The notes below the pieces were generated by a model. The model ran no database searches. It was given only the letters and a program-made list of their open reading frames with translations, and was not told the DNA's origin. From Phycisphaerales bacterium UBA5793 (GTDB taxonomy: Bacteria; Planctomycetota; Phycisphaerae; Phycisphaerales; UBA5793): 64,000 nucleotides of DNA. The position numbers and the translations under genes were made by a program. Of this stretch, positions 33,774 through 42,368 are shown in pieces. How positions within the stretch are numbered: position 1 is the first letter of the stretch; every line of letters starts with the position of its first letter. Location of the stretch: positions 62,001-126,000 of the forward strand of contig DIDT01000067.1 in the NCBI GenBank assembly GCA_002418285.1, read 5' to 3'.

Positions 33774-34484
33774 TCACTGGCCGGCATGCGAGCGCCGCTC
33801 CAAGACGTATCGACTGAGCCGCTCCTTCAGGTAGTACGCTCCGGGTCTGTCCCGGACGATTTCAACGAGTCTGAGCGACTCCCCATCCGTCGTCGCGCAC
33901 CAGAGCGGATGGACCGAGTCATCGTGCTTCGCCTCCCGCGCCTTCGACCAGAAGTAGGCAATGCGCGCCGTCTCAACCTGTACAAACCGTGTGTAAAGTG
34001 GTATCGGCCCGATGCGCACGGAGACTGTCCGGGCGTCGGCGCTCACCACCGTCGAGTTGAGCCACATCCCCATCGCCAGACAGACCAGCACCAGATCAAT
34101 CGGAGCGAGCACGACCAGCGGCATCACCTTGTCGAACCAGTCGCCTCTGGCCGTGAACGCGGCCACCAGAAGCCAGATGATCCCCGCCAGCAACCCCAGC
34201 GCCAGCAGCGAGAGAACCCATATGATCTTGCCGCCGCGCTCGGACATGCGCCAACGAACCTTGAGCCCATCGTCGCTTTCGGTCACGTGCATCCATGAGG
34301 GCGCGGCGTTTGACTCAACGAGCGACGAGTGTGCCGGCGTGTCAGCCCTGCCCGCGGCACGGGCCTTAATCACATCGTCTAGATCAATGACCGCCGCGCA
34401 ACGCGGGCAAGCCATCTCCCCGTGGTCGATGACCACATCGTTCGAATCGAGTGGTTCACCGCATTGCCCGCACATCACTTGCAT
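33774..34484 (-). CDS. Zinc-ribbon membrane protein, paralog of the downstream gene
   Basis: 236 residues: zinc ribbon MQVMCGQCGEPLDSNDVVIDHG...CPRCAA at the N-terminus, two membrane helices at about 88-112 and 124-146, then a beta-rich domain (VSVRIGPIPLYTRFVQVETARI). The DGLKVRW.MS block before the helices is shared with the downstream paralog. It lies 27 bases after the symporter accessory gene, so all may be one transcript with the symporter. No function assigned. Confidence 0.75.
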   Translation of the reverse strand: MQVMCGQCGEPLDSNDVVIDHGEMACPRCAAVIDLDDVIKARAAGRADTPAHSSLVESNAAPSWMHVTESDDGLKVRWRMSERGGKIIWVLSLLALGLLAGIIWLLVAAFTARGDWFDKVMPLVVLAPIDLVLVCLAMGMWLNSTVVSADARTVSVRIGPIPLYTRFVQVETARIAYFWSKAREAKHDDSVHPLWCATTDGESLRLVEIVRDRPGAYYLKERLSRYVLERRSHAGQ

Positions 34485-34511
34485 GATGGCCCACCATCAG
34501 CTAGAACCAGA

Positions 34512-34637
34512 TCACTCACCTGCCGTGTCCTTTCTCTTCGGCAGGATGCGCTTCAGATCCACGAGAAACCAGATGAAGACGGCTGTGGCGCCGGGTCCGA
34601 GGATCAGCACCGCCGCCCATGTCGCGAAGTTCATCAT
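34512..34637 (-). CDS. Small symporter-associated membrane protein (41 residues)
   Basis: Starts at ATG 34637, which overlaps the symporter stop codon as ATGA. One membrane helix (ATWAAVLILGPGATAVFIWFLV in two parts: residues 5-15 and 16-26) is followed by the basic tail DLKRILPKRKD. Tiny single-helix proteins encoded directly after SSS-family symporters are known as symporter small accessory proteins. Translational coupling supports joint assembly with the transporter. Confidence 0.75.
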   Translation of the reverse strand: MMNFATWAAVLILGPGATAVFIWFLVDLKRILPKRKDTAGE

Positions 34638-36109
34638 GTCGGCTTCCTTCCCAGCACATGACCAACACCGAATCCGATGGCTGAGACCGGCAGCGCGAAG
34701 AGCACGGCATACTCGCGCCAAGCTTCGAAGGCGCCGATGCGAAGCACCATTGATTCGTACTCTTCATCAAACTCGCCGTACATCGCCACCACGATGTGAT
34801 ACGCCGCGTAGACCACGAGACCGGCGCACGCGCTGCTCCAGCCCGCGAGCTTTGGCGGCTTGCCGAAGATCGCACCCAGGGCCGGCACCAGCACAACCGA
34901 CGCCAACGCCCCGCTCATGAACACCCACGCATCCGTGATGCGGTGAAACATGAGCGACATCCACGATGCAAAAAGCAGCACCGCGAAAATGCCGATTCGC
35001 GTGAGAAGGATGAGTTCCTTGTCAGACATGGGTTTCTTGCGCAGCGGCCGGTAGATGTCATAGACCAGATTGCCGCTGGCGAGCAGTGAGTAGGTGTCGG
35101 TGCTTGACATCGCCGCAGCCAGCACGCCGCCAAGGAACAAGCCGCGCAAACCGATCGGCAGCGTCTGCATGCAGACCGCCATCAGGGCGTGCTTGCCTTC
35201 CATATCACCGGTGAGCAGCCCCTTCTCCACCGCCACGCGGGCGATCATGCCCACGATCGTTACGCCCCAGTCATACGCCGCCCAGAGCAGGATGCCGATG
35301 AGCATCGCGTAGATGACCGACTTGGAGTCCTTGGCCGCAAAGATGCGCTGGTAGAAGGCCGGCTCGACAAAGACCGTCAGCGCCCCCACCGACCACGCGA
35401 GGATGATCCCCCAGCGCAAGCCCCCCGTCGCCGTCATGTGCTCGGCCGGCAGGACGCTGAATGACTCGAATCCGCCGATCCAGTTGAGCGCGATCGGGAT
35501 CGCAATCGCCAGTGCCACGCACATGAGTACGAACTGGATGGTGTCGGAGATGGCATCGGCCCACAGTCCGCCCATGGCCGTGTACGCAGCGCAGATCCCC
35601 ATGGAAATAAGCAGGGCATCGCCCTTCTTCCACCCCAGCATGTCGAACATGATCGTCATGCCCGCCAGCGCCGTGATGGGCAGGCTGTAGACAAAACACG
35701 CCGCGGCCCCTGCAATGCGAGTCGGTTTGCCGTAGCGCTGCTCGAGCAGGTCAGGCAGCGTGATGCAGTCGAACTTCTTGAGCCGGGGCGCCAGCAGCAG
35801 CGCGCCGATGATGATCGCAATGTAATACGGTCGGCTCAGCCAGAACCACGACACCAGGCCGTAGTAGTATCCCTGCTCGCTCACCGCAAAGGTCACGTCC
35901 AGTTCGTAGTACGTGCTCACCAGCGTGCACACGAGCAGCGGCGTGGTCAGCGCGCCGTCGGCCAGGAAATACTGCTTGAAGCCTGAAATGCGCGTGACCA
36001 GGAACCCGCCAATGGCCATCATGCCCAGCATGTAGGCGATGAGAATGGACCAGTCGATCGCGTGCAGGTGCTGGTCGATCAAGGTGCCGATTGTAGTGCG
36101 GGCAACCAT
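34634..36109 (-). CDS. Sodium:solute symporter (SSS family)
   Basis: 491 residues, about 13 predicted helices, family-typical length. Recognisable SSS blocks are YFLADGALTTPLL near residue 47, YTAMGGLWADAISDTIQFVLM (in two parts around residue 180) and LAAAMSSTDTYSLLASGNLVYDIYRP in the eighth core helix region, which contains the Ser/Thr sodium ligands. It imports an unidentified organic solute with Na+. It lies between topoisomerase VI B and the two zinc-ribbon genes, on the same strand. Confidence 0.93.
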   Translation of the reverse strand: MVARTTIGTLIDQHLHAIDWSILIAYMLGMMAIGGFLVTRISGFKQYFLADGALTTPLLVCTLVSTYYELDVTFAVSEQGYYYGLVSWFWLSRPYYIAIIIGALLLAPRLKKFDCITLPDLLEQRYGKPTRIAGAAACFVYSLPITALAGMTIMFDMLGWKKGDALLISMGICAAYTAMGGLWADAISDTIQFVLMCVALAIAIPIALNWIGGFESFSVLPAEHMTATGGLRWGIILAWSVGALTVFVEPAFYQRIFAAKDSKSVIYAMLIGILLWAAYDWGVTIVGMIARVAVEKGLLTGDMEGKHALMAVCMQTLPIGLRGLFLGGVLAAAMSSTDTYSLLASGNLVYDIYRPLRKKPMSDKELILLTRIGIFAVLLFASWMSLMFHRITDAWVFMSGALASVVLVPALGAIFGKPPKLAGWSSACAGLVVYAAYHIVVAMYGEFDEEYESMVLRIGAFEAWREYAVLFALPVSAIGFGVGHVLGRKPT

Positions 36110-36223
36110 TGGAAAGCGACGCCACCCGCGCCGCTACCAGCCCGACGCGCCGGCAAGGACGAACCGCTCTGGCCCGAACACCAGCGTCTTCCTCGCTCGC
36201 GCTTCAGTCTGGTCCCGCTGCAC

Positions 36224-38158
36224 CTACTTCCGCTTGCCCGGCTTCTTCGACTTCTTGCGCACGCGCTTGACGGGCACGGCGTCGCCGTTGCCATCGCCGA
36301 AGAGATCGTCTCCGCCCTCGCCATCCTCGCCGGCGAGGTTGATCGCCGCCCGCCGCTCTTCGCAGATGATCACGCCATCATCGTCCGCCAGCCGCCCGCC
36401 GTCATCGACGACGTTGCCCGAGTCGTCGAGCACGTAATCCGCCTCCGCCGTGCGGCGCTGGGCCTGCTTCATCAGCGCGTCGTAGAGCGCCTTGCCGTCG
36501 GTGCCCGTGATCGACTCGCACGCCTTGCTGATCTCGCCGATGTAGCGCAGAAACGCGCCGCGGCGTTCGCCCTCACGTCGCATCTTGCGCCGGCGGTTCA
36601 AATAGGTCTGCAACTTGCGGCCGCACTCCTGCAGCGCCAGGCGCATCTCCTTGCGGATCTCGTCGTAATCCGCGATCGCCTCTTTGCTCTCGCTCGTGAA
36701 GGGCACCCACACCGAAGCCATGTGGATCATCACCACCAGCGGACCCACCGGCAGCGAGTTGCGAGGCTGCGTCATGCCGTAGTTGCGCCAGTTCGTCTCG
36801 ACCGCCGCCTTGAACGCCGAACACGACGACTGCTGATAGAGCAGCGGCACCCGATTGGCGAAGCGAATCACCCGCGCTTGGTCTTCGCCCGACAGATCAC
36901 CGCCATACGCCAGCGCCGCTTCGATCACGAACGGCCGGCCGCGATACACCGCCGCCGGCCGCGTGCTCGCCGAGTAGAACTCCGCCTTCACTTCCTTGAG
37001 CAGTCCCGCCAGCAGCGTGCGCGTGCCGATCGGCTGCACGCAACTCGTCGGCGGGGCCATGATCTTCACATCCTGAATCGCCTTGTAGAGTCGCTCGGCG
37101 TCGTTGTGACCGACCTGCTTGATCCACGTGCGGTCCGTCAGCTTTGCCTTGGCGCAGATCTCCTTGGCCACGCTCGGCCCGACCCGGCAGAACTCCTTCT
37201 TGAAGAACGCGCCCAGTTGCGTCGTCTCCGTGCGCTCGAGCATCTGGATCAATGTGCCCAGCTCGATGCCCTTGGGGTGCGGCTTGATCTCTTCCGTCTC
37301 AGGAGGCAGTTCGTCAACCGTGCGCGCGTACTCAACGCGCTCGTTCGTCGGCGGCACATACGTAATCCGCGCGTGCGGGTTGGCGATCGCCGTCTGCTCG
37401 AGATACTCATCGATGCTCTGGCGTCCCTTGAGGTACTTGCCTTCGAGTTCGATCGTCACCTGCGTGCCGTGGCCGTCGGCGAACAACGTGTCGTCTTCAG
37501 GGTGTTCGGTCTCACTGACGACGTCGGCCTTGTTCTTGCTCGTATCCATCTTGAGCAGAACTTCATGCGCCGGTTTGTTCTTCTTCGTTTTACTGATGAT
37601 GAGGACCGGCTTGCCCGTCGTCATCAGGCCGTACATGCCGGCTGCCGAGATGCCGATGCCCTGCTGGCCGCGGCTCATCTTGAGCCGGTGGAACTTCGAG
37701 CCGTACAGCAGCTTGCCGAAGATGTTGTCGATCTGCTTGCGCACGATCCCCGGCCCATTGTCGCGGATCGTCACCTTGAAGCGGCTCTCATCGGTCTGCA
37801 GCAGCTCGACGTGGATGTCCGGCAGGATGCCCGCCTCTTCGCACGCATCGAGCGAGTTGTCCACCGCCTCTTTGACCGTCGTCAGCAGCGCCTTGCGCGG
37901 ATTGTCGAAGCCGAGCAGGTGGCGGTTCTTGGCGAAGAACTCGGAAACTGAGATCTCCCGCTGCTTGCTCGCCATCGACTCGGCCGTGGCTCGCGTCCGG
38001 GTCTTACCCTTGCCGCGCGAAGTTTCCGCCTTGGCGTCCGCGCTGTGGTCGGTGTCCTCGGCGGCGGATTCCTTCGCCAGACGCAGCTGCGGCGGCTTCT
38101 TGTTCTTCTTGGATGGCATGTCGGGATCAATCGGGGCGGGTGCAAACAGTGAAGTCAT
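36224..38158 (-). CDS. top6B: DNA topoisomerase VI subunit B (GHKL ATPase)
   Basis: 644 residues from ATG 38158 with GGAGGG eight bases upstream. The GHKL ATPase motifs are complete: KEAVDNSLDA with Asn101, the RDNGPGI box at 132-138, and the SRGQQGIGISAA lid at 162-173. The H2TH and transducer regions follow, with the conserved NRVPLLYQQSSC and MIHMASVWVPFTSESKEAIAD. The first 65 residues are a charged, probably disordered extension and the last 90 are acidic then Lys/Arg-rich (KRVRKKSKKPGKRK). With subunit A it forms an A2B2 enzyme that passes one duplex through a double-strand break. Confidence 0.95.
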   Translation of the reverse strand: MTSLFAPAPIDPDMPSKKNKKPPQLRLAKESAAEDTDHSADAKAETSRGKGKTRTRATAESMASKQREISVSEFFAKNRHLLGFDNPRKALLTTVKEAVDNSLDACEEAGILPDIHVELLQTDESRFKVTIRDNGPGIVRKQIDNIFGKLLYGSKFHRLKMSRGQQGIGISAAGMYGLMTTGKPVLIISKTKKNKPAHEVLLKMDTSKNKADVVSETEHPEDDTLFADGHGTQVTIELEGKYLKGRQSIDEYLEQTAIANPHARITYVPPTNERVEYARTVDELPPETEEIKPHPKGIELGTLIQMLERTETTQLGAFFKKEFCRVGPSVAKEICAKAKLTDRTWIKQVGHNDAERLYKAIQDVKIMAPPTSCVQPIGTRTLLAGLLKEVKAEFYSASTRPAAVYRGRPFVIEAALAYGGDLSGEDQARVIRFANRVPLLYQQSSCSAFKAAVETNWRNYGMTQPRNSLPVGPLVVMIHMASVWVPFTSESKEAIADYDEIRKEMRLALQECGRKLQTYLNRRRKMRREGERRGAFLRYIGEISKACESITGTDGKALYDALMKQAQRRTAEADYVLDDSGNVVDDGGRLADDDGVIICEERRAAINLAGEDGEGGDDLFGDGNGDAVPVKRVRKKSKKPGKRK

Positions 38159-38393
38159 GAATCAAGCCCTCCGTGGCTTGCAATGGCGTGCAATTCTCTT
38201 CGGCATTCAATGGACGATCTGGGCAGCGATCCAGTGGCGGCGGCCGCCCCTTGCATCACCCACAGTGTTTTTTCTCCCCAGGTGCAGGTTTTCGCGCCAG
38301 CCGGGCAGACCATCGAGTACGCTAATGGAGCACATCGCGCCACCGGCATCCCCACCACGGTGCCAAATCCAAGGTTGCAAGGAAGGGCCAACG

Positions 38394-39359
38394 ATGAACA
38401 CTCGACTCGCACTGATCGGCACACTTGCTCTGGTCACCCACGCCGCACACGCCCAAACCATCATCCCGCCGGACCGTGTCCACATCATCGAACCCGTCGC
38501 TGCGCCGCAACTGCATCTCGGCGGCGAATCACCCGCCTACGGCATCACCGTCTACGACAACTCGGTCAACTTCAATCTCCGCACCTACCAGCCCGGCCAG
38601 GCCAACGTCGAGATGGCTGACGACCTGCACATGGACCGGGCCGGCAATATCGTTTCGCTCCACTTTGCCTACTACCACGGCTTCTCTGGCGGTGGCACCA
38701 TCACGGCCACGGTGACCGTGTATGACAATGATCCCGCCAACTCCATTTACCCCGGCAACGGCGCCAACCTGCTCGCGACCTATGTCATCCCCGACCTGCC
38801 CCGTAGGGCCATCTCGCTCATCGGCGTGCGTTTCGATCCACCCGAGCCGCTGCCCGTGCCCCAGAACATCTGGATGGGCGTCTCGTTCAGCAGCGCGAGC
38901 ACCTACGCCGTGCTCTGCGACCCGCCAGTCGTCGGCACCAGCGAAGACATCTTCTCGCAGAATCCTCCCGGCGGTCTCTACTACTTCAGCGGCAATCCCC
39001 CGGCCAACTTCTGGTGGGCTGTGCAGATGGATGGGCAAGGGGTGCTCGTCGAGCGCGCCCCGACGCCCGGCCGCGCCGGCACGACCAACACCCTCAGCGT
39101 CTACGGCGCCACGCCCGGCCAGCGCGTCTACTTCGCGTACGCCCTGCGCGACGGCCAGACTCCCGTCCCCGGCTGCCCTGAGGTCGTTCTCTTCCTCCAG
39201 CGACCGGTTGTCATCGGCAGCGCCGTCGCCGACGGCAACGGCGAAGCATCCCTCAACGTCTTTGTCCCCGGAGCCGCCCGTGGCGTCACCGTCGTACTCC
39301 AAGCCCTTGAGCGCGACCTGTGCAACGAGAGCAATGCGATCTTTCATACGTTTGAATGA
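38394..39359 (+). CDS. Secreted protein of unknown function
   Basis: 321 residues from ATG 38394, preceded by GGAAGGG. A signal peptide (MNTRLALIGTLALVTHAAHA) is followed by QTIIPPDRVHII. The body is beta-rich with Asn, Tyr and Gly, including NIVSLHFAYYHGF and ISLIGVRFDPPEPLPVPQNIWMGV (in two parts). From PTPGRAGTTNTLSVYGATPG it enters a C-terminal Ig-like module of about 95 residues that I associate with exported planctomycete proteins. There is no PEP-CTERM tail or lipobox. Confidence 0.75.
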   Translation: MNTRLALIGTLALVTHAAHAQTIIPPDRVHIIEPVAAPQLHLGGESPAYGITVYDNSVNFNLRTYQPGQANVEMADDLHMDRAGNIVSLHFAYYHGFSGGGTITATVTVYDNDPANSIYPGNGANLLATYVIPDLPRRAISLIGVRFDPPEPLPVPQNIWMGVSFSSASTYAVLCDPPVVGTSEDIFSQNPPGGLYYFSGNPPANFWWAVQMDGQGVLVERAPTPGRAGTTNTLSVYGATPGQRVYFAYALRDGQTPVPGCPEVVLFLQRPVVIGSAVADGNGEASLNVFVPGAARGVTVVLQALERDLCNESNAIFHTFE

Positions 39360-39431
39360 CGGGAAAGAGACAGCGGGGATGCAGACCCTCGCTGCCCGCC
39401 CCGCAAACCCTTCCCGCCCCTACCATTGGCG

Positions 39432-41033
39432 ATGATTCGGCGGGACCGGTTTCTTGACTACGTCGATCGCCTTGCCTCCGCCCGGGTGCTTGTCATCGGC
39501 CCGGCGGTCGCGGAGCGCGATGTGCACTGCGCCGTCAATCGGCTCGCGCCGGACTACCCGATGCCCGTCTACCGCATCGAGCACGCCACCGTGCACCCCG
39601 GCGGGGCCGCCTTGACCGCCGCAACCGCCGCGAACCTCGGCGCCCAGACCACCTTGCTGTCAGTCGTCGGCAAGGCCGAGCCGGGCATGGCCCTGCGCCG
39701 CACTCTGGCGGAGTCGAAGGTCATCTTGCTCGAAGGCTGCGACGACCCCGATTGCCGCACACCCGAACTCTTCCGCTACCTCGCGCAGGGGCGGCAACTG
39801 CTCCAGGTCCGCCGCGGCTGGGGGCCTCAAACCACCACCAATTTGCGCAAGGTTCTCAACCGACTGACCGGCGGCGAAGACGTCCGCGCCGCCTTCGATT
39901 GCGTCTGCGTCGTTGCCGGCGAACCGGCCACACTGTCGCCGGACGATCTCCAGACCATCGCGCAGTGGTGCCGCTCGCAGGGCGTGCCGCTCGTGTACGA
40001 TGCCGCCGGCGCCTCCGTGCATCCACAGGCCGATCAGGCGGACCACCTCATCGTCAACGAGCGCGAATCGCGCCAGATCGCCGCCGCCTGCAAACTGAAC
40101 GAAACCGACGGCCACATCGACCGCCTCCGCCGCCTGTGCGCCGCAGTCGCGCCCAAGGTCCTGCTCACCCTCGGCCGGCAGGGCGCGGTCATCGCCTGTC
40201 GAGGCGAAGACGCCGACGCAGGCAAGCCCGAGGTTCATCCGCTGACCGTCCCCGCGCACGCCATGGTCGATCGGCGCGGCATCGGCTACGTCGTCTCCGG
40301 CGTCTACGCGGCGCTCACCGCCATTGGCGCAAGCCCCAGGGAATCGGCCATCCTCGCGTGCAGCGGCGCCAGCCTTGTCGCCTCCCAGCCGGGCCCCAAG
40401 CGCCTCGATCTCGAATCACTCCTTCGGCTTGGCTATCGCGAGATCGAGACCCATGTCGCCGACGGCATCGAGGTCTTCACGCGCATCCGCGACGAGCACC
40501 TGCCCGTCATCGATCGCGCTGCGCGCCTGCTCATGGAGGCGTACAACGACGGCAGGCAGGCGCTGGTCTTCGGCAACGGCGGCAGCGCGGCCGAGGCGAA
40601 TCACCTCGTCGGCGAACTCACCGGCCGCTTCAAACACAACCGGCCCGGCCTGCCGAGCATCTCCCTCAGCGCCAACGACTCGCTGACCACCTGCCTCGCC
40701 AACGACTACGGCTACGAGGACGTCTTCGCCCGGCAGATCGAAACCTTCTGCCGCGAGGGGGACGTCGTCATCGGCCTGTCCACCAGCGGCCGCTCACCCA
40801 ACGTCATTCGCGCGATGGAACGGGCCCGAGATCGCGGCGCGCGGATCATCGCCTTCACCGGCCGCGACGGCGGCGCCATGGCCGAACTGGCCGATGTCGC
40901 CATCATCGTGCCTTCCGAGAGCACGGCCCGCATCCAGGAGGCGCACCTGTTCATCATCCACGTGCTGTGCGACATGCTCGACAGCCGCCTCGATTCGCAG
41001 GGCCGCCTGCACCCCTCGGCTTCGGAGATGTGA
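39432..41033 (+). CDS. PfkB-like (degenerate) domain fused to phosphoheptose isomerase (GmhA-like SIS domain)
   Basis: 533 residues from ATG 39432 (a TTG six bases upstream is possible). Residues 15-320 follow the PfkB/HldA fold (GPAVAERDVHCAV, HPGGAALTAATAANLGA, HLIVNERESRQ). However, the catalytic anion-hole segment, normally DTTGAGDTF, reads DRRGIGYVV at 280-288, so the catalytic Asp is a Tyr. Residues 350-533 are a SIS domain with GNGGSAAEANHLVGELTGRF (381-400), SLSANDSLTTCLAND and GLSTSGRSPNV, as in sedoheptulose-7-phosphate isomerase GmhA. An intact HldA follows immediately, so the fused kinase-like half is probably regulatory or structural. Confidence 0.88.
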   Translation: MIRRDRFLDYVDRLASARVLVIGPAVAERDVHCAVNRLAPDYPMPVYRIEHATVHPGGAALTAATAANLGAQTTLLSVVGKAEPGMALRRTLAESKVILLEGCDDPDCRTPELFRYLAQGRQLLQVRRGWGPQTTTNLRKVLNRLTGGEDVRAAFDCVCVVAGEPATLSPDDLQTIAQWCRSQGVPLVYDAAGASVHPQADQADHLIVNERESRQIAAACKLNETDGHIDRLRRLCAAVAPKVLLTLGRQGAVIACRGEDADAGKPEVHPLTVPAHAMVDRRGIGYVVSGVYAALTAIGASPRESAILACSGASLVASQPGPKRLDLESLLRLGYREIETHVADGIEVFTRIRDEHLPVIDRAARLLMEAYNDGRQALVFGNGGSAAEANHLVGELTGRFKHNRPGLPSISLSANDSLTTCLANDYGYEDVFARQIETFCREGDVVIGLSTSGRSPNVIRAMERARDRGARIIAFTGRDGGAMAELADVAIIVPSESTARIQEAHLFIIHVLCDMLDSRLDSQGRLHPSASEM

Positions 41034-41035
41034 TC

Positions 41036-41959
41036 GTGACCAGGCCGCGCGACATCCTGCTCGTCGGCGACGCCATGGTCGATGCGTACCTGCGCACCGA
41101 ACCGGTCGGCATCTCCGACGAAGCGCCGGTGGCCGTGCTCGACTGGGTCGGCGTTCGCCGCACCTTCGGCGGGATGATGAACGTCGCCGCCTCGTGTGCG
41201 GCCTGTGGCGGCGTGCGCGTCATCGGCGTCATCGGCGACGACGAACCCGGCCAGTTCCTCCGCGAGGAAACACAACGCTGCGAGATGGACGCCCACTGGC
41301 TGCACGACGGCCGACCGACCGTTGAGAAGACCCGCGTAGTCGCCGGCGATCAGGAAACCATGCTTGCCCGACTCGACGTTGAAGAGACCACCCCCATCGA
41401 CGACCGGACGGCCGAGGAGTTGATCGCCGCCGTGCACGATACCCTGCCTCGCTGCGGCGTACTGCTCGTCTCCGATTATCGTAAGGGCGCGATCACGCCA
41501 ACCGTTGCGCGCGGCCTGCTCGCCGCGGCCAAAGACCACGGCGTGCCCATCCTCGTCGACGCCAAACCCGAATCGATGGACTGGTTCAAAGGCGCCACGC
41601 TGCTCACCCCCAACGAACGCGAGGCCCGCCTCTTTGCCCAGCAGTACGGCATCGAGTGCGCCACCACCGATGAACTCGGCAAGACCCTCGCCACCACGCT
41701 CGACGCGGCCGTGCTCATCACGCGCAGTGCCGAGGGCATGACGGTGTTCGACAAGGCCGGCAATCGCCTGGCCCACTTCGACGCCGAGGTCGATCGTCCA
41801 CTTTCGACCAGCGGCGCGGGCGATGTGGTCATGGCCGCCATCGGCGTTTCCATGGTGCGCGGCAAGACGCTGACCGAGGCCGTTGAAGCCGCCGCCCGCA
41901 GCGTCGCCAAGGCGATCCGCCGCGACGGCACCTGCCGCATTGAGCCGGGGGATCTCTAA
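41036..41959 (+). CDS. hldA: D-glycero-beta-D-manno-heptose-7-phosphate kinase-like PfkB kinase (HldA)
   Basis: 307 residues from GTG 41036, eight bases after GGAG and three bases past the previous stop; a GTG at 41030 overlapping that stop is an alternative. PfkB features: ILLVGDAMVDAYLRTEPVGISDEAPV at the start, TFGGMMNVAASCAACGG, LLVSDYRKGAI, LLTPNEREA and the catalytic STSGAGDVVMAAIG. RfaE/HldA-like sequence blocks and location after GmhA point to phosphorylation of heptose-7-phosphate at C1 for ADP-heptose synthesis. The adenylyltransferase HldC and phosphatase GmhB are not in the window. Confidence 0.88.
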   Translation: MTRPRDILLVGDAMVDAYLRTEPVGISDEAPVAVLDWVGVRRTFGGMMNVAASCAACGGVRVIGVIGDDEPGQFLREETQRCEMDAHWLHDGRPTVEKTRVVAGDQETMLARLDVEETTPIDDRTAEELIAAVHDTLPRCGVLLVSDYRKGAITPTVARGLLAAAKDHGVPILVDAKPESMDWFKGATLLTPNEREARLFAQQYGIECATTDELGKTLATTLDAAVLITRSAEGMTVFDKAGNRLAHFDAEVDRPLSTSGAGDVVMAAIGVSMVRGKTLTEAVEAAARSVAKAIRRDGTCRIEPGDL

Positions 41960-41991
41960 GAACCGACGCTGACCGCGAAGGAGGTGGAACG

Positions 41992-42222
41992 ATGGCCAGC
42001 CAGGACAAGACAGTCGCAGACGCTGCGGGTGCTTTCGCTGCAATGGATCGCGCCAGTGTCGCGTCGTGCTTCTTCGACGATCATCTGCTCGAGCACGAGT
42101 TCGTCCAGGCCCATCCTCAGCTTCGCAAGCAAGCCGAGTCGATCTCCGATGCGCTCGCCGACTTCTATCAGCAGTGCGCCAGCGTCTGGAGCGACCTGGA
42201 GGGGACCCGAGCAGGTGGCTGA
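41992..42222 (+). CDS. Small hypothetical protein
   Basis: 76 residues from ATG 41992 behind a near-perfect ribosome site (AAGGAGGTGG, four bases before ATG). Largely helical and acidic, e.g. FFDDHLLEHEFVQAHPQLRKQAES and ISDALADFYQQCASVW. No membrane segment, no family recognised. It follows hldA by 32 bases and may share its transcript. Confidence 0.6.
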   Translation: MASQDKTVADAAGAFAAMDRASVASCFFDDHLLEHEFVQAHPQLRKQAESISDALADFYQQCASVWSDLEGTRAGG

Positions 42223-42368
42223 ACGCCGCGCGCGTTACCCGGCCGCTGCCGGTGTCTCCGAATTGAGCCATTCACCCTATGTCTCGACCTTCGTCCGATT
42301 CAGGATGGACCAGTACACTTACCTTTGGGTACAGATGTCCGCGGCCACTCCTTCGGGAAGGATGAATC

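Noticed and set aside
36062..37951. 629-codon plus-strand open frame opposite topoisomerase VI B
   Set aside because: The minus-strand product has every GHKL motif; the plus-strand translation is Arg/Leu/His-rich with no recognisable domain, a typical antisense shadow.
37119..38393. N-terminal extension of the secreted protein frame upstream of ATG 38394
   Set aside because: It runs antisense through topoisomerase VI B, while a good ribosome site and signal peptide mark 38394 as the start.
39752..41030. Long frame upstream of hldA
   Set aside because: Arg/Pro-rich translation in an alternate frame of the GmhA fusion gene; the kinase homology begins at GTG 41036.
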